DNA from: CALMNV01 sp035688975 | Lineage (GTDB): Bacteria > Actinomycetota > Actinomycetes > Actinomycetales > Dermatophilaceae | NCBI RefSeq assembly: GCF_035688975.1 | Contig: NZ_DASSMH010000124.1 | Location: 1 to 29,756, forward strand | Reading direction: 5' to 3' | DNA length: 29,756 nucleotides | Shown: one piece after another, positions 6,414 through 16,332 of the stretch | Position numbering within the stretch: position 1 is the stretch's first letter | How the letters are laid out: each line of letters begins with the position of its first letter | Notes under the pieces: model-generated | What the model saw: the letters and a program-made list of their open reading frames with translations, nothing else | Told to the model about the DNA's origin: nothing | The model's database searches: none | Program-made: the position numbers and the translations under genes

Positions 6414-6986
6414 TCACTTGTTGCCCTCGAGCATGAGCGCCATCGCCTCTGCTCGAGTGGCGGGGTCGCGCAGCTGGCCGCGGACCGCGGAGGTGATGGT
6501 GCTGGCCCCCGGCTTGCGGATGCCGCGCATCGACATGCACAGGTGCTCGGCCTGCACGACGACGATGGCGCCCTGGACACCGAGGTGCTCCACGAGGGCG
6601 TCGGCGATCTGGGAGGTGAGGCGCTCCTGGACCTGCGGTCGCCGGGCGAAGACCTCGACAAGCCGGGCGAGCTTGGACAGCCCGGTCACGCGGCCGTCCT
6701 TGGCTGGGATGTAGCCCACGTGCGCCACCCCGTGGAAGGGCACGAGGTGGTGCTCGCACGTGCTGTAGAGCTCGATGTCGCGCACGAGGATGAGCTCCTC
6801 GTGGTCGATCGCGAAGGTCGCGCTGAGCGCCTCCTCGGCCGACATGTCCAGCCCCGCGAAGATCTCACCATAGGCCCGGGCCACCCGGGCGGGGGTGTGC
6901 TCCAGCCCCTCCCGGTCCGGGTCCTCGCCGACGGCGAGGAGCAGCTCACGGACCGCGGCCTCGGCGCGCGCGTGGTCGACCGGCAC
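6414..6986 (-). CDS. folE: GTP cyclohydrolase I
   Basis: The 190-residue enzyme is the normal size for the family and catalyses the first step of folate synthesis, GTP to dihydroneopterin triphosphate. The zinc and active-site residues are visible: Cys77, His79 and His80 in STCEHHLVPF, and Cys150 in EHLCMSMRG, equivalent to E. coli Cys110, His112, His113 and Cys181. LEHTPARVARAY (28-39) and GLSKLARLVEVFARRPQVQE (102-121) are also typical. The gene begins 2 nt after the ftsH stop, so it is almost certainly cotranscribed with ftsH. This coupling is common in actinobacteria. Confidence 0.96.
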   Translation of the reverse strand: MPVDHARAEAAVRELLLAVGEDPDREGLEHTPARVARAYGEIFAGLDMSAEEALSATFAIDHEELILVRDIELYSTCEHHLVPFHGVAHVGYIPAKDGRVTGLSKLARLVEVFARRPQVQERLTSQIADALVEHLGVQGAIVVVQAEHLCMSMRGIRKPGASTITSAVRGQLRDPATRAEAMALMLEGNK

Positions 6987-6988
6987 GC

Positions 6989-9082
<2,094 letters not shown>

Positions 9083-9209
9083 GTGCGTGCGAGGCGGAGC
9101 GCCCCGGTCCTCCTGCTCATCTGGTCAAGGTGTCGCCCCGACAACGTGCGACCCACTACCAGTGTTCCGCATCCCGCACCCACCCGTGCAGGCGGGCCAC
9201 CCGTCCCGG

Positions 9210-9253
9210 CGGCGGAGACACGGCGGAGACACGGCGGGGACACGGCGGGGACG
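9210..9253. repeat. 11-nt tandem repeat downstream of hpt
   Basis: Four units of CGGCGGAGACA and variants run at 9210-9220, 9221-9231, 9232-9242 and 9243-9253. They lie between the hpt stop (9263) and the ftsH start (9082). The rest of this 180-nt gap shows no further gene. The repeat may simply reflect slippage in a non-coding 3' region. Confidence 0.8.
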
Positions 9254-9262
9254 GGCCCGGTG

Positions 9263-9814
<552 letters not shown>

Positions 9815-9871
9815 GAAGGCTCCTCGTCTCGGTGGCCCCGGCACGGTCGCCTGGGCGGGACGGGCCTATTC

Positions 9872-9942
9872 AACCCCACTGCGCCGCCCAACCCCATCGC
9901 GCGGCCCCACCCCTCGCGCGGCCCAACCCCGCCGTGCGGTTC
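9872..9942. repeat. About 18-nt degenerate tandem repeat between tilS and hpt
   Basis: Four units resembling AACCCCATCGCGCGGCCC run at 9872-9889, 9890-9907, 9908-9924 and 9925-9942. The last overlaps the tilS stop codon. No gene or clear hairpin is visible in this 126-nt gap. Confidence 0.7.
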
Positions 9943-10951
9943 ACACCGCACCGTGCAGCTCGGCCTCCGTGGGCAGCGGGCTGAAGCGGATGGCGGCCCG
10001 CTCCCGGGCCACGGCGATGCCGCCCGGCACGTGCAGCGGTCCCTGCCCGTGCCAGGAGGTGAGGAGCGCGTCGAGCGACTCCACGTGGGCGGCGCTGACG
10101 TCGCCGAGCGGCGCGCCCGCCTCGGCGGCGAGGATGCGCCACACCCGGGTCCGGATGGCGCGCGGCAGGGCGGCAAGCGCGTCGAGGTCGACACCGGGGT
10201 GGCCGGCGGCGGGAGGCAGGGTCGCGCGGGCCTCGTGCGCGAGGCACTCGAGGTGGTCGGCGTCCTCACGCAGCAGGTCGGCGCTGCGGGCGAGCGCCGC
10301 CCCGAACCCCGGCCCGAGCTCCCCCTCGAGGACCGCGAGCACCCGCCGGGCCCGGACTCGGCGGAACGAGTCGTCCTCGTTGTGCGGGTCCTCCCACGGC
10401 TCGATGCCGTATGCCGCGCACGCCGCCCGGGTCGTGGCGCGCGGCAGGGCGAGCAGGGGACGGACGAAGCGGTCCCGGCGGACCGGCATACCGGACAGGG
10501 ACCGGGCACCGGAGCCCCGGGAGAGGCCGAGGAGCACCTGCTCGGCCTGGTCGTCGCGGGTGTGGCCCAGCAGCACGAGGCAGGCGTCGTGCCGGGCGGC
10601 GACCTCCTCGAGGGCGCAGAAGCGCGCCGCGCGCGCATCCGCCTCGAGCCCGGCGCCGGTGGTCGCCACGCTCGCCTGCAGCACCTCCACGGGGGTGAGC
10701 CCGAGCCGGGCGCACACCGCGGCCGCGCGCGCCGCCACGTCGGCCGAGCCGGCCTGCAGGCCGTGGTCGACGACGGCCGCGCCGGCTCGCAGGCCGGCAC
10801 GCGGGGCCTCGAAGGCGAGGGCCGCCGCGAGGGCGACGGAGTCGGCGCCGCCGGAGCAGCCGACGAGGAGGAGCGAGCCGCGCGGCACGTCGGTGAGGTG
10901 CTCACGCACGGCGAGCCGGGTGGCGGCGACCGCGGGGTCGGGTCCGGTCAT
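9941..10951 (-). CDS. tilS: tRNA(Ile)-lysidine synthase
   Basis: The 336-residue N-type ATP pyrophosphatase adds lysine to C34 of the CAU-anticodon tRNA-Ile so that it reads AUA. The PP-loop is LLLVGCSGGADSVALA (residues 28-43), followed by VDHGLQAGS and LLGHTRDDQAEQVLLGLSRGSG, which binds ATP. RPLLALPRATTRAACAAYG and EDPHNEDDSFRRVRARR are typical of TilS. It is shorter than the E. coli enzyme and lacks most of the C-terminal domain, a form common in actinobacteria. It starts 3 nt after the metalloprotease stop, and hpt follows. The rare AUA codon does occur in this window, for example in folBK. Confidence 0.94.
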   Translation of the reverse strand: MTGPDPAVAATRLAVREHLTDVPRGSLLLVGCSGGADSVALAAALAFEAPRAGLRAGAAVVDHGLQAGSADVAARAAAVCARLGLTPVEVLQASVATTGAGLEADARAARFCALEEVAARHDACLVLLGHTRDDQAEQVLLGLSRGSGARSLSGMPVRRDRFVRPLLALPRATTRAACAAYGIEPWEDPHNEDDSFRRVRARRVLAVLEGELGPGFGAALARSADLLREDADHLECLAHEARATLPPAAGHPGVDLDALAALPRAIRTRVWRILAAEAGAPLGDVSAAHVESLDALLTSWHGQGPLHVPGGIAVARERAAIRFSPLPTEAELHGAV

Positions 10952-10954
10952 GGG

Positions 10955-12055
10955 TCAGCCGTGGACGCGGCGCACCCACGTGGCCGGCTCGAGGATCTCG
11001 GTGGCCTTCGGCAACGTCTCCGGAGAGGTCCACACGGCGTTCAGGCCCTCGCGACCGACCTGCGCCATGACCGCGCGCACGAAGACCGCGCCGTCACGGT
11101 ACTGCCGCAGCTTGGCCTCGAGGCCGAGCAGCTTGCGCAGGATCCGGTCGATGCCCACCGAGCTGCCGCGGCGGCGCTCGAACCGCTCCCGGATGGTGGC
11201 GACCGTCGGGATGACCCGCGGGCCCACGTCGTCCGTGATCACCTCGGCGTGCCCCTCGAGCAGGGACATGACCGCGGTGAGCTCAGCCAGCCGGGCCTTC
11301 TGCTCCGGCGTCGCGAGCAGCTGCCCCAGGCCCTCGCCGGAGCGAAGGGTCTCGGGCAGGGCCCGGGTGAGCTGCTCGAAGCGCCGCGCGAGGTCCTCGG
11401 GCGTCGGCGCCATGTCGACGGCGAGCGCCTGGGAGGCGGCGAGCAGGTGCTCGCGCAGCCACGGCACGGCCGTGAACTGCACCCGGTGCGTCTCCTCGTG
11501 CATGGCGACCCAGCGCCGGAAGTCGTGGGGGTCGACCTCGAGAGCCCGCTCGACCGCGACGACGTTGGGGGCGACGAGGAGCAGCCGCGGGGTGCCCTGC
11601 GGGGCGAGGTCGTACTGCCCGAGGACCTTGGAGGACAGGAACGCGAGCAGCCCGCCCATCTCGGCGCCGGTGACCTTGCCCCCGATGGCGACCGCGGCCG
11701 GGCCGGGCCGCAGGCCCTTGCGGGCGGTCAGCTTGGCGATGACGGGGGCGAGCATGGCCTCGAAGGAGTCGACGTTGGCCGAGATCCAGCCGGCCCGGTC
11801 GACCACGAGCGGGGGCGGCGCGTCCTGCGGCGCGCGCACGCCGGAGGTCTCGGCGACGGGCGCCACCGCCTCGGCCGCGGCGGCCCGCAGGTCGGCGACG
11901 ATGTCGGCCGCCTCACCGGCGCTGACCTGGGGCCCGGCCTTGACGAGGTTGCGTCCGGCCCGCTTGGCGAACCGGTAGTCGACGTATGCCGCGGGGGCCG
12001 AGCCCGTGCCTTCGGTCGTGCCTTCGGTCGTGCCTTCGGTCGTGCCTTGGGTCAT
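10955..12055 (-). CDS. Zinc-dependent metalloprotease family protein (DUF2342 type)
   Basis: The 366-residue protein belongs to the DUF2342, coenzyme F420 biosynthesis-associated or zincin-like family, regularly found between dacB and tilS in actinobacteria. HEETH at residues 186-190 fits an HExxH zinc site within WVAMHEETHRVQFTAVPWLR. Downstream, LEGHAEVITDDVG (about 271-283) could supply a third ligand. AEMGGLLAFLSSKVLGQYDL is another conserved block. The true substrate is not established. The first 16 residues (MTQG then TTEG three times) come from a 12-nt tandem repeat, and the start codon lies in a degenerate repeat unit. Family similarity begins only at about AYVDYRFAKRAGR. Confidence 0.88.
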   Translation of the reverse strand: MTQGTTEGTTEGTTEGTGSAPAAYVDYRFAKRAGRNLVKAGPQVSAGEAADIVADLRAAAAEAVAPVAETSGVRAPQDAPPPLVVDRAGWISANVDSFEAMLAPVIAKLTARKGLRPGPAAVAIGGKVTGAEMGGLLAFLSSKVLGQYDLAPQGTPRLLLVAPNVVAVERALEVDPHDFRRWVAMHEETHRVQFTAVPWLREHLLAASQALAVDMAPTPEDLARRFEQLTRALPETLRSGEGLGQLLATPEQKARLAELTAVMSLLEGHAEVITDDVGPRVIPTVATIRERFERRRGSSVGIDRILRKLLGLEAKLRQYRDGAVFVRAVMAQVGREGLNAVWTSPETLPKATEILEPATWVRRVHG

Positions 12056-12058
12056 GCC
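12011..12058. repeat. 12-nt tandem repeat forming the start of the metalloprotease gene
   Basis: Three exact TTCGGTCGTGCC units (12011-12046, plus-strand sense) are followed by a degenerate fourth, TTGGGTCATGCC (12047-12058). On the minus strand this reads as repeated Thr-Thr-Glu-Gly codons, and the ATG start is the fourth unit's variant of ACG. Copy-number change would alter only the N-terminal length in multiples of four residues. Confidence 0.9.
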
Positions 12059-12122
12059 TGCTCTCCCTGCCAGAAGATGTCGATCGAGCCCGTGGACCCG
12101 GCGGACGCCTCGGGGCGACGCG

Positions 12123-13538
12123 TCAGCGGCAGCCGCACGAGGCCAGCACCGCCACGAGACGGTCCAACGCCGCCCTCGCCTCGTAAGTTCCCGCGCGGCC
12201 CACGAGGCCGGCGAAGACGAGCAGCCGCCCGCTGTCGTCGACCACGCTACCCGCGAGCCCGGTGGCGCCGGTGAGGGTGCCGGTCTTGGCCCGCGCTCGT
12301 CCCGCCGCCGCTCCCTCGGGGCCGGCGCCGAAGCGGCCCGCCAGGGTGCCGGTGAGGCCGGCCACGGGCAGGCCGTCGAGCGCGGCGCGCAGCACCGGGG
12401 AGGAGCCGTCGTGGCCGCGAACGAGGATGTCGGCGAGCAGCCGCGCGGTGACTCGGTTCTCGCGCGAGAGCCCGCTGGCGTCCCTCAGGTCGGCACCCGT
12501 GGTGTCGATGCCGAGGGAGGCGACCCGGGTGACGACCCAGCGGCCGGTGGCCGGGAAGTCCGTGCCGGCGCCGGACCGGAAGGCTGCCTGGCGGGCGAGG
12601 ACCTCGGTGAGGGCGTTGTCGGAGTCGGTCATCGCGAGCGCGAGCTGCTCGCCGACGGGCGCGGACTCGACGCTGCCGAGCAGGACGGCGCCCGGGGCGG
12701 CGGCGACCTGGCCCGGCAGCGAGATCACTTTGATGCCTCGCTCGGTGAGACGCGCGGCGAAGGCTGCCTGGGTGGCCGCGACCGGGTCGGCCGGCCCCGG
12801 GTGCCCCGGGGTGGCCCGCTGGTCGGAGCGACCGAGCATGGCGACGGAGCCGGTGATGCCGAGGGGGCGGAACGCGGGGTCCCAGGTGGCTGCCGTGACC
12901 GGCCCGGGGGCGAAGGACCGGTCGACCGAGAGCCGCACCGACCGGACCGACCGGGCGCGCAGAGCGGCCGCCACCTGGTCGGCGAGGTCCGCCAGACCCG
13001 CCCGCCCCGCCACCGCGTCGCGGATGCCGCGGCCGGGGGCGAGGAGCGAGTCCCCGCCGGCCACGAGCACGACCGCGTCCGCCGAGCCACCCTGGACCAC
13101 TCGGGTGGTCATGGTCGCGTCGGCGTCGAGGACCGACCCCACGGCCGCCGCGGAGAGCAGCTTGGTCGTCGAGGCCGGCATCCGCCGCTCCGCTCCCCGC
13201 CGGTCGAGCAGCGGCGCACCGCTCTGGGCGTCGCGGACGACGAGGGCGGCGTCGGCGAGCGCGGGCAGCCGCAGGACCGGCTCGAGGGCGGAGCGCACGC
13301 CGGCCGCGGTGGGGGCGCGGACCCCGCCGGCCAGCCCGGGCAGCGGCAGCGCCGGCGCGGTGGGCAGGGTCGGCTGGGCCACGACCGGCAGCGTCCGCGT
13401 CCCCGGCGTCTCCGCCGGCGGAGGCGGCGGCAGCGGCCGGGTCGTGAGCAGGCCCGGGGCGGCGTCGACGACGTCGAGGGCGGCATACCCTCCGACCGCG
13501 AGGGCGGCCACGCCGAGACCCGCCACCCACCGCCGCAC
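12123..13538 (-). CDS. dacB: D-alanyl-D-alanine carboxypeptidase / endopeptidase (PBP4, DacB type)
   Basis: The 471-residue class C penicillin-binding protein (peptidase family S13) trims or cleaves peptidoglycan peptides outside the membrane. The three active-site motifs are present: Ser123-Thr-Thr-Lys126 in MPASTTKLLSAA, Ser306-Asp-Asn in MTDSDNALTEVL, and Lys418-Thr-Gly in RAKTGTLTGATG. An N-terminal hydrophobic segment (RRWVAGLGVAALAVGGYAAL) serves as signal anchor, followed by a Pro-rich linker. GTG 13538 is chosen because GGAGGA lies 6 nt upstream; the longer frame to 13613 has no such site. It diverges from ppa and is followed after 67 nt by the metalloprotease gene. Confidence 0.93.
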   Translation of the reverse strand: MRRWVAGLGVAALAVGGYAALDVVDAAPGLLTTRPLPPPPPAETPGTRTLPVVAQPTLPTAPALPLPGLAGGVRAPTAAGVRSALEPVLRLPALADAALVVRDAQSGAPLLDRRGAERRMPASTTKLLSAAAVGSVLDADATMTTRVVQGGSADAVVLVAGGDSLLAPGRGIRDAVAGRAGLADLADQVAAALRARSVRSVRLSVDRSFAPGPVTAATWDPAFRPLGITGSVAMLGRSDQRATPGHPGPADPVAATQAAFAARLTERGIKVISLPGQVAAAPGAVLLGSVESAPVGEQLALAMTDSDNALTEVLARQAAFRSGAGTDFPATGRWVVTRVASLGIDTTGADLRDASGLSRENRVTARLLADILVRGHDGSSPVLRAALDGLPVAGLTGTLAGRFGAGPEGAAAGRARAKTGTLTGATGLAGSVVDDSGRLLVFAGLVGRAGTYEARAALDRLVAVLASCGCR

Positions 13539-13671
13539 GCGCCGTCCTCCGTGTTCCTTGTCTCCCAGGCACCGCTCGGAAATGTCCGGGCGATGCGCAA
13601 GACTGTGCCGCAAGAGTCTGTCAGCAGCCGACCCACGTCATCGTCCGGGCGGCAGAGCCGAAGGGGAAGAC
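13539..13671. promoter_or_regulatory. Divergent dacB-ppa intergenic region
   Basis: These 133 nt must carry both promoters. The dacB Shine-Dalgarno (GGAGGA on the minus strand) and the ppa one (AAGGGGAAG before GTG 13672) are clear. No convincing -10 or -35 pair could be assigned by eye. Confidence 0.4.
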
Positions 13672-14184
13672 GTGGAGTTCGACGTCACCATCGAGATCCC
13701 GAAGGGTCAGCGCAACAAGTACGAGGTCGACCACGAGACGGGACGGATCCGCCTCGACCGGTTCCTGTTCACCTCGATGGCCTACCCCACCGACTACGGC
13801 TACATCGAGCACACCCTCGGTGAGGACGGCGACCCGCTCGACGCGCTCGTGCTGCTGCCCGAGCCGACCTTTCCCGGCGTCGTGGTGCGGGTCCGCCCCG
13901 TCGGGATCTTCCACATGACCGACGAGGCCGGCGGCGACGACAAGGTGCTCTGCGTGCCCGCCGACCCGCGGACCGAGTCGATCCGCGACCTCGCCGACGT
14001 GGGGGACTTCACGCTCGGGGAGATCCAGCACTTCTTCGAGCACTACAAGGACCTCGAGCCCGGCAAGTCGGTCCAGGGCTCCGACTGGGCCGGCCGCGAG
14101 GACGCCGAGAAGGTCGTCGGGGACGCCTTCGAGCGGGCCTCCGAGGCGGGCCTGTCGACGGCCCGCTGGCAGGCCCCGCACTAG
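13672..14184 (+). CDS. ppa: Inorganic pyrophosphatase
   Basis: The 170-residue soluble family I pyrophosphatase hydrolyses PPi to two phosphates and so pulls biosynthetic reactions forward. It begins VEFDVTIEIPKGQRNKYEVD, the usual actinobacterial start, with FTSMAYPTDYGYIEHTLGEDGDPLDALVLL carrying the metal-binding acidic cluster (DGDPLD signature). GDDKVLCVPADPR, then EHYKDLEPGK, complete the active site. GTG 13672 has AAGGGGAAG just upstream, and the longer open frame upstream is not conserved sequence. It is transcribed divergently from dacB. A repeat array begins 29 nt after its stop. Confidence 0.96.
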   Translation: MEFDVTIEIPKGQRNKYEVDHETGRIRLDRFLFTSMAYPTDYGYIEHTLGEDGDPLDALVLLPEPTFPGVVVRVRPVGIFHMTDEAGGDDKVLCVPADPRTESIRDLADVGDFTLGEIQHFFEHYKDLEPGKSVQGSDWAGREDAEKVVGDAFERASEAGLSTARWQAPH

Positions 14185-14213
14185 CACCCACCCGCTCCGC
14201 CCCCTCCTCCCCC

Positions 14214-14421
14214 GTCGAGTGGTCACTTGTGCACGCACGCCACCCCGTCGAGTGGCCACTTGTGCACGCACGCCACCCCGTCGAGTGGCCACTCGTGCAC
14301 GCACGCCACCCCCCGCGTCGTGCCCCCCGGACGAAAATGACCACTCGACGCACGCCACCGCGCCCGGACCCGCACGAAACTGACCACTCGACACGGGGAG
14401 CCGGACGAACCTGACCACTCG
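14214..14421. repeat. Two-sided GTCGAGTGG repeat array (three forward, three reverse units)
   Basis: Forward units begin GTCGAGTGG at 14214, 14247 and 14280, with an exact 33-nt period and GTGCACGCACGCCACCCC tails. Reverse units carry CCACTCG at 14341, 14384 and 14415. The 12-mer GTCGAGTGGTCA (14214-14225) pairs perfectly with TGACCACTCGAC at 14338-14349 or 14381-14392, so transcripts could form a long hairpin. The array fills most of the 300-nt gap between ppa and the MarR gene. No gene is seen in it. Confidence 0.88.
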
Positions 14422-14456
14422 CCCGGCGGTTGGAGCTAGAGGTCGCCGACCTCTTG

Positions 14457-14484
14457 CATAGGTTATCTATGTAAAATAGCCAGC
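14457..14484 (+). promoter_or_regulatory. Promoter and likely auto-operator of the marR-MFS operon
   Basis: An AT-rich island stands out in GC-rich surroundings. It holds the perfect inverted repeat CATAG-N5-CTATG (14457-14471) overlapping a -10-like TAAAAT (14472-14477). That box ends 7 nt before GTG 14485, so the transcript is probably leaderless. A palindrome over the promoter of a marR gene is the usual place for autorepression. Confidence 0.6.
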
Positions 14485-14943
14485 GTGACGGAGCCGACCA
14501 TGCTGGCCAACGACCTGCTCCGGTCGGCCGCCCGGCTCTCGCGCTGGGCCAGCCGCCATGCCTCGTTCGACGTGCCCTTCGCGCAGGCGCGGCTGCTTGC
14601 CCTCCTCGACGAGCTCGGCCCCTCCCGCGTCAGCGTGCTCGCGGCGGCGGACAACACGAGCCAGCCGACGATGACGACCCAGGTGCAGCGGGTGCAAGCG
14701 GCCGGCTGGGTGCGGCGCACGCCCGATCCGGACGACTCCCGGGCCACTCTCGTCTCCTTGACGCCGCAGGGACGAGAGGCGCTGGCCAGCGTGCGCCTCG
14801 CCCGCGGCGCGGTCCTGCAGCCGGCCCTCGAGCGGCTCCACGGACCGGCGATGGACCGGGTCCGGATCGCCGTGGACGTGCTCGACGAGCTGCTCCTGCT
14901 CGCGACGGCCAATCCCTCCTCCCCCCACCGAAAGGACGCGTGA
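14485..14943 (+). CDS. MarR family transcriptional regulator
   Basis: The 152-residue winged-helix regulator shows LLALLDELGPSRVSVLAAADNTSQPTMTTQVQRVQAAGWV, matching the helix-turn-helix, then RRTPDPDDSRATLVSLTPQGREAL for the wing. Terminal helices (LANDLLRSAARLSRWASR and MDRVRIAVDVLDELLLL) would form the dimer interface. It is cotranscribed with an MFS exporter whose GTG overlaps its stop (GTGA). By analogy with MarR/EmrR systems it probably represses this operon and is released by a small ligand. GTG 14485 is chosen from the leaderless spacing; ATG 14500 is possible. Confidence 0.9.
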   Translation: MTEPTMLANDLLRSAARLSRWASRHASFDVPFAQARLLALLDELGPSRVSVLAAADNTSQPTMTTQVQRVQAAGWVRRTPDPDDSRATLVSLTPQGREALASVRLARGAVLQPALERLHGPAMDRVRIAVDVLDELLLLATANPSSPHRKDA

Positions 14944-16166
14944 GCCTCGCGATGTGGCGCCAACCCAGGACCGTCTGGTCCGTCGCCTTCGCCTGCGTGA
15001 TCTCCTTCATGGGCATCGGCCTCGTCGATCCCATCCTCAAGCCCATCGCCGACGAGCTCGGCGCCGGCCCGTCGCAGGTGTCCCTGCTCTTCACCAGCTA
15101 CATGGCGGTCATGGGCGTCGCGATGCTGGGGACCGGCTGGGTGTCGAGCCGGGTGGGGGCCAAGCGCACCCTGCTCGTCGGCCTCGCCCTGATCATCGTC
15201 GGCGCCTCGCTCGCCGGCAGCCAGGACACCGTCGGCGGCATCGTCGCCTTCCGCGCCCTGTGGGGCCTCGGCAACGCCCTCTTCATCGCGACCGCCCTCG
15301 CCACGATCGTGGGCGCGGCCGTGGGGTCCGTCGGGCAGGCCATCGTCCTCTACGAGGCCGCGCTCGGGGTCGGCATCGCCACTGGCCCCCTCGTGGGCGG
15401 CTGGCTCGGCGGGATCTCGTGGCGTTGGCCGTTCTTCGGCGTGGCGATCCTCATGGCCATCGCCCTGCTGGCCACCGCGGTCACCCTGCCGGCCACGCGT
15501 CCGGCCGCCACCCCGACAGCCCTGAGCGCCCCGCTCCGCGCCCTCGGGCATCGGGGGCTGCTCACCGTCGGCATCACCGCCCTGCTCTACAACTTCGGCT
15601 TCTTCACCCTGCTGGCCTTCACTCCCTTTCCCCTAGACCTGGGCGCCTTCTCCATCGGCCTCATCTTCTTCGGGTGGGGGCTGCTGCTCGCGATCACCTC
15701 GGTGTTCGTCGCGCCGTTGCTCCAGCGCCGGTTCGGCACGCTGCCCGGGATCGTGGGCGCGCTGCTCGGTTTCGCGGTGATCCTCGCGGTCATGGGCGTC
15801 GGCGCGCACTCCAAGCCCGTGCTCGTCGTCGGCGTCGTCGCCGCCGGCGCCTTCCTGGGCGTCAACAACACCCTCATCACCGAGACGGTCATGAAGGTCG
15901 CCCCGGTGGAGCGGGGGGTGGCCTCGGCGGCATACAGCTTCGTCCGGTTCGCGGGCGGCGCGGTCGCGCCGTGGCTCGCGGGCCAGCTCGGCGAGCGGTC
16001 GGTGCAGCTGCCCTTCTGGGTCGGCGCGGGCGCGGTGCTCCTCGCGGTGGCCGTGCTGCTCACGGCGCGCAGCTACCTGCGCGCCATCGACGCCGAGCCG
16101 GGCCACGGCGCCGAGCCGATTACCTCGCGGATCGAGGCCGAGGCGCTCACCGTCGGCGACGCCTGA
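14940..16166 (+). CDS. MFS transporter, drug-efflux (DHA1/AraJ) type
   Basis: The 408-residue transporter has 12 predicted membrane helices. The MFS loop 2-3 motif appears as GWVSSRVGAKRTLLVG (about 61-76), and VLYEAALGVGIATGPLVGGWLGG around helix 5 matches antiporter motif C of efflux-type MFS proteins. This supports export rather than uptake. GTG 14940 has AAAGGA upstream and overlaps the marR stop by 4 nt. Substrate is unknown. The C-terminal tail (ITSRIEAEALTVGDA) is cytosolic. It converges with another MFS gene at 16333 across a hairpin. Confidence 0.88.
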   Translation: MSLAMWRQPRTVWSVAFACVISFMGIGLVDPILKPIADELGAGPSQVSLLFTSYMAVMGVAMLGTGWVSSRVGAKRTLLVGLALIIVGASLAGSQDTVGGIVAFRALWGLGNALFIATALATIVGAAVGSVGQAIVLYEAALGVGIATGPLVGGWLGGISWRWPFFGVAILMAIALLATAVTLPATRPAATPTALSAPLRALGHRGLLTVGITALLYNFGFFTLLAFTPFPLDLGAFSIGLIFFGWGLLLAITSVFVAPLLQRRFGTLPGIVGALLGFAVILAVMGVGAHSKPVLVVGVVAAGAFLGVNNTLITETVMKVAPVERGVASAAYSFVRFAGGAVAPWLAGQLGERSVQLPFWVGAGAVLLAVAVLLTARSYLRAIDAEPGHGAEPITSRIEAEALTVGDA

Positions 16167-16223
16167 CGGCGGGGCCGGCGCTCTCGGGGATCCCCGCGCC
16201 ACCTCAACCGCGGATCAGCTGGC

Positions 16224-16287
16224 GGATCAACTGGCACGAGGTGCAGCCCTGACAGCGCCAGGTGCAAGGTGATCTGCCAGTTGATCC
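16224..16287. terminator. Inverted repeat between convergent MFS genes, possible bidirectional terminator
   Basis: Perfect 13-nt arms, GGATCAACTGGCA (16224-16236) and TGCCAGTTGATCC (16275-16287), enclose a 38-nt loop. The left arm is preceded by a near-copy (GGATCAGCTGGC at 16212-16223). The element sits in the 166-nt gap between the stops at 16166 and 16333. There is no T-run, so intrinsic termination is uncertain. Confidence 0.5.
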
Positions 16288-16332
16288 CGCGGATGGCGGT
16301 CCGGCAGCAACCAGCAGCCCCCGCGCGGCGCC

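Noticed and set aside
9083..9209. A longer FtsH start suggested by AGGAGG upstream of ATG 9082
   Set aside because: No in-frame start codon lies at suitable distance after the AGGAGG, and the protein from ATG 9082 already begins like other FtsH proteins.
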